In this document: piece after piece, positions 58,013 to 64,000 of the stretch
Layout of the letters: the number at the start of each line of letters is the position of its first letter
How positions within the stretch are numbered: the first letter of the stretch is position 1
Source of the DNA: Allobosea sp. Tri-44
Lineage (GTDB): Bacteria > Pseudomonadota > Alphaproteobacteria > Rhizobiales > Beijerinckiaceae
Direction: 5' to 3'
NCBI RefSeq assembly: GCF_004123845.1
Contig: NZ_NBDP01000003.1
Span: 372,001-436,000, forward strand
Length of the DNA: 64,000 bases
Translations under genes and position numbers: made by a program
The notes under the pieces: model-generated
Database searches by the model: none
What the model was told of the DNA's origin: nothing
The model's input: the letters and a program-made list of their open reading frames with translations, nothing else

Positions 58013-59320
58013 GTGAGCGACCTCTTCTCCGCCTCAGGCCTCGACAAGTCCGGCCCGCGCCCGCTCGCGGACCGGGTGCGGCCGACGACGCTCGGCGAGG
58101 TCGCCGGCCAGGATCACCTGACCGGCCCTGACGGCGTGCTGAGCCGGTTGATCGCTTCCGGCTCGCTCGGCAGCCTGATCTTCTGGGGGCCACCCGGAAC
58201 CGGCAAGACGACGGTGGCGCGCCTGCTCGCGGGGGTGACCGATCTCGGCTTCGAGCAGATCAGCGCGATCTTCTCCGGCGTCGCCGACCTGAAGAAGGTC
58301 TTCGAGGCCGCACGCGGCCGCCGGCTCGGCGGCAAGGGCACCTTGCTCTTCGTCGACGAGATCCACCGCTTCAACCGGGCCCAGCAGGACGCCTTCCTGC
58401 CGGTGATGGAAGACGGCACGATCACGCTGGTCGGCGCCACCACCGAGAACCCGTCCTTCGCACTCAATGCCGCGCTGCTGTCGCGCGCCCGCGTCCTGAC
58501 CTTCAAGGCCCTCGACGAGGGCGCGCTGCTCTTCCTGCTCGGCCGGGCCGAGGCGCTGGAGCATCGCGAATTGCCATTGACGCCGGAAGCGCGCCTTGCG
58601 CTGGCGCGCTTTGCCGATGGCGACGGGCGGGCGGTGCTGACGCTCGCCGAAGAGACCTGGCGCGCCGCCAAGCCTGGCGAGATCTTCGACGAGGCGGGCC
58701 TGTCCGAGGTGATCCAGCGCCGCGCGCCGATCTACGACAAGGCGCAGGACGGCCACTACAACCTGATCTCGGCCTTGCACAAGACGATCCGCGGCTCCGA
58801 TCCGGACGCAGCACTCTACTATTTCGCCCGCATGCTCGACGCCGGCGAGGACCCGCGCTTCCTGGCGCGGCGGCTGGTGCGCATGGCGGTCGAGGACATC
58901 GGGCTCGCCGACCCGCAGGCGCTGGTCCATGCCCGCGCCGCCGCCGAGACCTATGAGCAGCTCGGCTCGCCCGAAGGCGAGCTCGCGCTGGCCAACACGG
59001 TGATCTATCTCGCCACCGCGCCGAAATCGAACGCCGCCTACACCGCCTACAAGGCAGCGATGAGCGTCGCCAAGCAGGCGGGATCGCTGACGCCGCCGAA
59101 AACGATCCTCAACGCGCCGACCAAGCTGATGAAGAGCGAAGGCTACGGCGCCGATTACGCCTATGACCACGACGCGCCCGACGCCTTCTCGGGCCAGAAC
59201 TATTGGCCCGACGCGCTCGGCCGCCAGCGCTTCTACGACCCACCGGAACGCGGCTTCGAGCGTGAGATCAGGAAGCGGCTGGAGTACTGGGAGAAGCTGC
59301 GGCAGGAGCGGGAGGGGTAG
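58013..59320 (+). CDS. rarA: Replication-associated recombination protein A (RarA/MgsA)
   Basis: A 435-residue AAA+ ATPase related to eukaryotic WRNIP1, acting at stalled forks. Walker A GPPGTGKT is at 59-66, Walker B LLFVDE at 111-116 and sensor 1 in VGATTENPSF near 145. The C-terminal LANTVIYLATAPKSNAAYTA segment is diagnostic. The start is a GTG one base after the protease stop, so the pair is one transcript, an arrangement often seen in alphaproteobacteria. Confidence 0.95.
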   Translation: MSDLFSASGLDKSGPRPLADRVRPTTLGEVAGQDHLTGPDGVLSRLIASGSLGSLIFWGPPGTGKTTVARLLAGVTDLGFEQISAIFSGVADLKKVFEAARGRRLGGKGTLLFVDEIHRFNRAQQDAFLPVMEDGTITLVGATTENPSFALNAALLSRARVLTFKALDEGALLFLLGRAEALEHRELPLTPEARLALARFADGDGRAVLTLAEETWRAAKPGEIFDEAGLSEVIQRRAPIYDKAQDGHYNLISALHKTIRGSDPDAALYYFARMLDAGEDPRFLARRLVRMAVEDIGLADPQALVHARAAAETYEQLGSPEGELALANTVIYLATAPKSNAAYTAYKAAMSVAKQAGSLTPPKTILNAPTKLMKSEGYGADYAYDHDAPDAFSGQNYWPDALGRQRFYDPPERGFEREIRKRLEYWEKLRQEREG

Positions 59321-59442
59321 GGCGCAAAATCCCCTCGCTTACGGCGTGGCTCGACTGGCAAAGGCTTGTGCGGGCAAAGTCGATACCTTGCAATCGCCGG
59401 TAGCCTCGCTGACACTGCCGGACCGGCGGGGAGCAAGCGGCC

Positions 59443-61356
59443 GTGGCGGACAAGACAGGTAGCATCAAGCTGCGCTCGCCCAACGATGTCGGGCGCTTCC
59501 TGAACGACAAGCCGCGCGAATGGGCCGAGATGGTGGTTGCTCGTTCCGGGCTACGGGCGCTGCCGGTGCTGGCGCTTATCCTGCGAATTAGGCCAGATTC
59601 CGATATTTCCTCGGGCGATCGCACATTGCCGCTCTTGCGCGCGCTGCTATTGCCTTGGCTGACGGCGCTTGCTTCGAGCCGTGATGGAGAGCTTCGCGAC
59701 AGAGCCCGCTCCATTTATTCCGACGCTCACGCTCGCGCTCAGGATCACGCCGCAGACGTCGCCAAGGTCGCCGTCCAGGCGGCGATGCTGATAATCTCGT
59801 CGACTTATCATCATAGCTTTGGCAATCGCTACAGTCGCGAGATCGCTGAGGCGGTCGACGCTGCGATTCCCGAACAGGGGGCTGCGCTTGCGGCTGTCTC
59901 TTACGATGCTTTGCAAGTCGCTGCCGGCGGCGGCGGCGCGGGAGACCTGCGAAGCTGGCCGCTCTGGCCCGACGGGCAGGTTCCGGATTCGATCGCCAGC
60001 CATTGGCGTCGCTTCGCCGCGACGCTCGAGACGGCAGAACATGGCGCCGACTGGCGGGTGGTCTGGCTCGACTGGTATGAAGCGCTGCGGGATGGCCGCG
60101 CGCCTTGGGGGCTGCGGCGCCAAACTGGCGAAGCTCTTCTGATCGAGGCGATGCTCTGGCCGAAGGAGGAATGGTCGAAAGGGGCCGCCCACATCAACCG
60201 GCGGATCGCGGAGTTAATCGAGGCGGCGCGGGAAAGCCGCGGCGAGGCACCTCCAGACGACTCGGCCGTCGCCGCGCCGGACGCCGAGATGCTGCCGCCG
60301 GCCGAGCCTTTGCCGGGGCAGAACAGCGCTGTGCGCTTCGGTGTCGTCGCCGGCAAGGTCGAGGTGCTGCCGACACAGGCCTGGGGAGAGAACGCGCTGC
60401 GTGCCGACCCCTATTTCAATCGCGCCGTGCAATTGGCGGAGGGATTGCACGTGCGCCTGCAGGGCTCCAATGCGGTGCCCGACGTCGCGGGGGCTGTCGC
60501 GGCTTTGCTCGCGGTCCTCGGCGGTGGAGTCGAACGGGTCGAGCCCGATTTGCTGCGGATGTCGGCACGCAGCATCGCCTCGAAAGCCCGCAGCTACGGC
60601 CATCCGCAGGCCGAGTGGGAGCTGAACCCCGACGCGGTCTCCGAGCTTTTCGAACTCGACGGCGCCCTGGTCGATCTGCAGAGCTTCGTGCGCGGCGCGA
60701 TCGCAGCCAACGAGGCCGAAATCCGCGCGCTCGATCTCAAGCCGGATCAGGCGGCGGCGATCAAGCACGCGGTCGATGAACTCAGCGACGCCATCGTCGC
60801 GGAACCGGCCCTGTTCAGCGCCGAGACACAGGCCGTGTTCGCATCGGCCGCCGTCGCCGGCGACACGGCGCTCGACCCTCTCGCCGCCACGACGATCCAG
60901 GCCTCGCGGCTGCTCGTCGCCGAGAGCCTGACCAGGACGCTCGCGCTCGAAGTCGCGCGCAACGAGTCGGCTTCGGTCGAGCAGGGCTCTTCGAAGGATG
61001 CCGGGCCGGCGCAGGATGAGGCGGGCGCAAGCGCGCCACCGGGAGGCCGGCCGTCCCCGCGCGATCGCAAGGCTGCAGCGCAGGGCGCCGAATCAGCTGA
61101 CGCACAGGCCTGGTCGCACTTCACGACGCGCCTGCTCGACCGCATCGGTAAGAAGGGGCCGGACAAGATCGGTGATGCGGTGATTGATGCGGTCTGCTCG
61201 GCGATCCGCCATGCGCCGAAGACGATACCTGCCGTAGGGGCCGCGCTGGTGGCGATGGTCTGGAGCAATCCGGTCCTGGCCGCCAGTTCCGGCCTGACGA
61301 TCAGCGCTTCGTGGATCGGATACGAGCTCTGGAAACGCAGCAGGCAGCCGAAATGA
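59443..61356 (+). CDS. Uncharacterised 637-residue protein
   Basis: A large protein I do not recognise. Residues ~1-130 are helical with a hydrophobic LRALPVLALILRIRP stretch. Residues ~165-265 hold a Trp-rich segment, DWRVVWLDWYEALRDGRAPW then EWSKGAAHINRRIAELIEAA, of a type I have seen in many rhizobial hypothetical proteins. The middle and late regions are helical and Ala-rich; residues ~520-560 are low-complexity. The C-terminus has a membrane-like stretch (PAVGAALVAMVW...LAASSGL). The start may be GTG. It is alone after rarA; no partner genes suggest a function. Confidence 0.7.
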   Translation: MADKTGSIKLRSPNDVGRFLNDKPREWAEMVVARSGLRALPVLALILRIRPDSDISSGDRTLPLLRALLLPWLTALASSRDGELRDRARSIYSDAHARAQDHAADVAKVAVQAAMLIISSTYHHSFGNRYSREIAEAVDAAIPEQGAALAAVSYDALQVAAGGGGAGDLRSWPLWPDGQVPDSIASHWRRFAATLETAEHGADWRVVWLDWYEALRDGRAPWGLRRQTGEALLIEAMLWPKEEWSKGAAHINRRIAELIEAARESRGEAPPDDSAVAAPDAEMLPPAEPLPGQNSAVRFGVVAGKVEVLPTQAWGENALRADPYFNRAVQLAEGLHVRLQGSNAVPDVAGAVAALLAVLGGGVERVEPDLLRMSARSIASKARSYGHPQAEWELNPDAVSELFELDGALVDLQSFVRGAIAANEAEIRALDLKPDQAAAIKHAVDELSDAIVAEPALFSAETQAVFASAAVAGDTALDPLAATTIQASRLLVAESLTRTLALEVARNESASVEQGSSKDAGPAQDEAGASAPPGGRPSPRDRKAAAQGAESADAQAWSHFTTRLLDRIGKKGPDKIGDAVIDAVCSAIRHAPKTIPAVGAALVAMVWSNPVLAASSGLTISASWIGYELWKRSRQPK

Positions 61357-61383
61357 CAGGCACAGCCTGACGAGACGATGGCC

Positions 61384-62688
61384 TCAAAAGCTCCGCTCCA
61401 CGAAAACCTGCGTCGAGATCTGCCGCCCGGCGAGGCCGATGGGGATCTCGCGGCCGCTGAGCGCGATTTTCGCCCAGGCGATGGAGCTTTCGATCCCGGC
61501 CTTGAAGCCCTCGACGGGGGTCCAGACCAGATTGGCGGCGAAGCGGTCGATCCGGACTTCGCCGCGGATCTGGTTGGCGAGCGGCACTTCGAGCCAGTAG
61601 CGGCTGAGATAGGCATTGCTGGCGAGCTCGTCGGTCCATTCGAAACGACCGGAGACCACCGTTGAGAAGCCGCGGGTGGCGTCGCTCGCCAGCAGTACGC
61701 GGCTGACGGTGCGGGCATCGAGCTGCGAGCCGATATAGGGCGCGCCGTCGATCGCGCCGGCGAGCTGGGCGGTCAGGTTCCAGCCATGCCCGAACGCCTC
61801 GCTTTCGTAGGTCGCGCCGATGATGCCGGCGCGGCCGAAGCGCGAGGGCGTGCCGGGGATTTCGCGCAGGGCCAGCGCGCCATGAACGGTCCAGCCACCT
61901 TGCGCATAGACCAGCCGGCCGACGGCATCCGGTATTCGCCGGCCGGTCCCGACCGGCGCGGTCGAGGAGGCGTTGCCGAGTGCCGGATCCTCGAGGGCGA
62001 GCGTCGCGGTCCAGCTCTCGGTCAGTGGCAGCTCGAGGGCGATCACCCCGACGGTGCGCGAGGGGACCCGCGTCGAGAAGATGAACTCGTCGCCGGTCCA
62101 GAACGAGAAGCGCGAGGCATCGAGCCCGAAGGTCCAGGGGCCGATCAGGATCGTCGCCTCGTCGATCGAGTTCTCGCTGACGCCGTCGACCGGGCTGTAC
62201 ACGGTGAAGCCGAAGGCGGTGCCGATCCGCAGCCCCGACGAAAGCTCATGCGAGGTCGCGATCCGGAAGGCGGCGCTGACCGAAGAGGAGGTCGCGTCGG
62301 AAGGCGGCGGCGGGGCGAGGCGCGAGGCGCGGAAGGAATCGCGCTGCATGCCGGCGCTGACAGTGCCGGTGATCGAGAGGCAAGTGGCTGAGCCGGGCAG
62401 GACGAGGCCGCGCTGCGGCGGATCGTCGTCATCGTCCTCTTCGTCGTCGCTATCGTCGTCCGCTTCGTCTTCTCCAGCCGTCGCCGGCTTTGCCGGCTCG
62501 CTGGCAAAGAGCGGCGGCGTCTCGGGCAGCAAGATGGTGCAGGCGCGCGCGAAGCTGGGAGCCTGCGCCGGACGCGCCGGCAAGCGCGCCGGCGCCGCGA
62601 AGGCGATCTGCGACAGCAGCACGAGGCCGAGCCCAGCCAGAAGCGCCGTGCCGGTCCATCCGCCTCCGAGCTCAGAACCGCATGCCAT
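61384..62688 (-). CDS. Porin-like outer-membrane beta-barrel protein with acidic tract
   Basis: A 434-residue exported protein. The signal peptide ends near residue 32 (SQIAFAAPA). Residues 94-110, GLVLPGSATCLSITGTV, resemble the N-terminus of rhizobial Porin_2-type barrels, and the rest alternates hydrophobic and polar residues as in beta-strands, ending in the terminal phenylalanine VFVERSF that signals outer-membrane insertion. Residues 73-89 are almost all Asp or Glu, which is unusual. Cys50 and Cys103 could form a disulfide. Start chosen at MACGSELGGG; a longer frame from 62748 exists. Confidence 0.7.
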   Translation of the reverse strand: MACGSELGGGWTGTALLAGLGLVLLSQIAFAAPARLPARPAQAPSFARACTILLPETPPLFASEPAKPATAGEDEADDDSDDEEDDDDDPPQRGLVLPGSATCLSITGTVSAGMQRDSFRASRLAPPPPSDATSSSVSAAFRIATSHELSSGLRIGTAFGFTVYSPVDGVSENSIDEATILIGPWTFGLDASRFSFWTGDEFIFSTRVPSRTVGVIALELPLTESWTATLALEDPALGNASSTAPVGTGRRIPDAVGRLVYAQGGWTVHGALALREIPGTPSRFGRAGIIGATYESEAFGHGWNLTAQLAGAIDGAPYIGSQLDARTVSRVLLASDATRGFSTVVSGRFEWTDELASNAYLSRYWLEVPLANQIRGEVRIDRFAANLVWTPVEGFKAGIESSIAWAKIALSGREIPIGLAGRQISTQVFVERSF

Positions 62689-62834
62689 CGGCGCGACGAT
62701 CCCCCACGCTATCCAGCGTTTCTGCCGTTCGCAGGCGAGGCAAGTCAATTGCGCAGGTGGGAGCCGGCAGGGCGGTGCTTTTCTTGTTGGTGCGGCCTGC
62801 GGACAGGCGCAGGCCGCTGGATCGTCGCTGTGAA

Positions 62835-63500
62835 TCAGGCTGCCGAAGCTGATCGAGGCGGGAATGCGGGGGAGGCCGAGTGCTCGCCGCGAATCTCGTA
62901 GGCAACCAGCGAGAACCAGCCGAAGAGCACGAGGCCGGCGCCGCCGACGATCACCCCGGCCCAGGATGGGTTGGCCATGCCGGCCGCGACGAGCGCCGGA
63001 GCCAGCAGGGCCGTGACGATGCTGTAAATCGCCCAGCCGCGTTTGCCGGCGGCGCTGAACCGGCGCGCCAGGACGAAGCAGGCGGCGATCAGCGACAGGA
63101 ACGAAACGAGGAAGGCCACCATGTGCAAGGCGCCGGTGACGCTCATCTGTGGCGCCTGGCCGGGGGCGGGGAGCGGATCGGGCCCGAACAGGCCGGCGCC
63201 GATCATGCCGAGACCGTAGAGGCCGGCGAGGATAGGACCCGCGCTGCCGCCGCGCTGGCCGCGCAGGGCCCTGCGCAAGCCAATTGCGCCAGCGAGCGCC
63301 AGGGCGCCGGTCACCAGGAAGTTCGCGACCTGGATCCAGCCGAGCTCACCGACCGCCAGGAAGCTGATGGGCTGGGTGCGGATGTCATAGCTCGGCCTGA
63401 GCGCCAGCTGCAGGGCGGCGAGGCCGTAGAAGACAGGTGTGCTCGCCACGCCGCAGGCGAGGAGGGCGCGATCGAGATGTTGGGACGAAGCGGTTTGCAT
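62835..63500 (-). CDS. DUF998-like membrane protein
   Basis: A 221-residue protein with six hydrophobic segments. ALLACGVASTPVFYGLAALQ, the RPSYDIRTQPISFLAVGELG loop and FLVTGALALAGAIGLRRALR match the DUF998 pattern; function is unknown. Start at 63500 (MQTASSQHLD) with GGAGA about 6 nt upstream. It is divergent from the TetR gene, and a perfect operator-like palindrome lies between them, so it is the likely target of that regulator. Confidence 0.8.
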   Translation of the reverse strand: MQTASSQHLDRALLACGVASTPVFYGLAALQLALRPSYDIRTQPISFLAVGELGWIQVANFLVTGALALAGAIGLRRALRGQRGGSAGPILAGLYGLGMIGAGLFGPDPLPAPGQAPQMSVTGALHMVAFLVSFLSLIAACFVLARRFSAAGKRGWAIYSIVTALLAPALVAAGMANPSWAGVIVGGAGLVLFGWFSLVAYEIRGEHSASPAFPPRSASAA

Positions 63501-63541
63501 CTGGCTCTCCATGAGCGAAAGGGGTAGAGTGAAACTGAACG

Positions 63542-63558
63542 GTTTAGTACAACTAAAC
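63542..63558. promoter_or_regulatory. Perfect palindromic operator in the DUF998-TetR divergent gap
   Basis: gtttagt-aca-actaaac, a 17-bp perfect palindrome in a 102-bp divergent gap. An outer pair gaaact/agtttc flanks it. The position between a TetR regulator and its divergent neighbour is typical for a TetR operator. Confidence 0.7.
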
Positions 63559-63602
63559 TGTGTAGTTTCATTCATGCTGTCAAGCCCTGGAGGAGCCGCG
63601 CC

Positions 63603-64000
63603 ATGTCGCAAGCCACTCTCGACCGATCCGAGCGCAAGCGCGGCACCGTCCTCGAAGCGGCGACGAGCCTGTTCCTGAGCAAGGGCTATGACGGCACGAC
63701 GATGGACGAGGTTGCGGCGCTGGCGGGCGTGTCGAAGCCGACGCTCTACCGCTATTTCGCCGACAAGGAGCGGCTCTATGCCGAGATCGTCGCGGCAACC
63801 ACGGACAATATCGACGGATTGCTAAAGCTGGTGGCCGAGGAGCTTGCCGCCTCCGATGATCCGAGGGAGGGGTTACAGCGGCTCGCCAACAAGTTCCTGA
63901 CGGCGCTGATGCAGCCGGACCTGCTGCGCCTGCGGCGGCTGGTGATCGCCAATGCCGAGCGGTTTCCCGAGGTCGGGCAGGGCTGGTTCAGCCGCGGCTT
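63603..64000 (+). CDS. TetR/AcrR family transcriptional regulator, partial
   Basis: The frame opens at an ATG at 63603 and runs off the window after 132 codons. The N-terminal DNA-binding domain is clear: RSERKRGTVLEAATSLFLSK, GYDGTTMDEVAALAGVSKPT and LYRYFADKERLYAEIVAAT. The visible part of the ligand domain (FLTALMQPDLLRLRRLVIAN) resembles the AefR-like TetR_C group. It probably represses itself and the divergent DUF998-like gene through the palindrome at 63542-63558. Confidence 0.9.
   Translation, partial: MSQATLDRSERKRGTVLEAATSLFLSKGYDGTTMDEVAALAGVSKPTLYRYFADKERLYAEIVAATTDNIDGLLKLVAEELAASDDPREGLQRLANKFLTALMQPDLLRLRRLVIANAERFPEVGQGWFSRG

Noticed and set aside
59443..61356. The 637-residue orphan as part of an anti-phage defence system
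   Set aside because: No nuclease, NTPase, sensor or toxin motif is visible and neighbours are housekeeping or envelope genes.

Overview
The window is about 64 kb of high-GC DNA from an alphaproteobacterium, most likely a Hyphomicrobiales (Rhizobiales) member. Three things point there: the order of the ribosomal and RNA-polymerase genes, the absence of rpsD after rpoA, and dispersed palindromic repeats of a kind I associate with Bosea and its relatives. The genus is a guess from memory, not a search result.

Layout. Positions 1-9.7 kb are ordinary accessory chromosome: the end of a CorC/HlyC-domain protein, a 2H phosphoesterase, a chromate module (rhodanese-ChrB fusion plus ChrA efflux pump), a flavin-binding PNPOx-like protein, an FAD monooxygenase, a CHCC zinc-finger protein, a DUF1624 membrane protein, an alpha/beta hydrolase, cysE and a SelT/SelW-like protein. 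From 9.9 to 54.9 kb runs nearly the whole translation/transcription supercluster on the + strand: tuf (copy 1), tRNA-Trp, secE-nusG, rplKA-rplJL, rpoBC, rpsLG-fusA-tuf (copy 2), the S10 operon, the spc operon through secY-adk, and the alpha operon rpsM-rpsK-rpoA-rplQ. Non-ribosomal genes sit only at the joints between operons: a PEP-mutase-like enzyme with a GntR regulator and a substrate-binding protein (11.3-14.1 kb), a ModA-like binding protein (14.6 kb), a chemoreceptor, cytochrome b561, DJ-1/PfpI and RHH-domain set (16.4-19.7 kb), a LuxR-type regulator (31.7 kb), and a PhnA-like protein, a membrane protein and another binding protein (49.3-52.1 kb). From 54.9 kb on the chromosome is accessory again: a TctC/Bug binding protein, a BLUF photoreceptor, a Do-family protease with rarA, an uncharacterised 637-residue protein, a porin-like barrel, a DUF998-like membrane protein and a divergent TetR regulator cut by the window end.

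How it works together. The core block supplies ribosomal proteins, elongation factors, RNA polymerase and the Sec translocon. The two tuf genes encode the same protein and appear identical in DNA up to the last sense codon, which indicates gene conversion. Rho-independent terminators follow tuf1, the livK-like gene, nusG, rpoC, adk and rplQ, with a weaker one after tuf2. Five families of palindromic repeats occur in intergenic gaps; members lie inside the rplA-rplJ, rpoC-rpsL and rplO-secY gaps and so must be transcribed with essential operons.

I found no rRNA, CRISPR array, prophage, transposase or recognisable defence system, and nothing I can claim as a new biological system. The most interesting leads are the repeats in essential leaders, the perfect dyads upstream of cysE and at the TetR divergent promoter, a shared 11-mer upstream of two genes flanking a GntR regulator, the acidic tract in a porin-like protein, the Cys-rich tail on the DUF1624 protein, and the 637-residue orphan.
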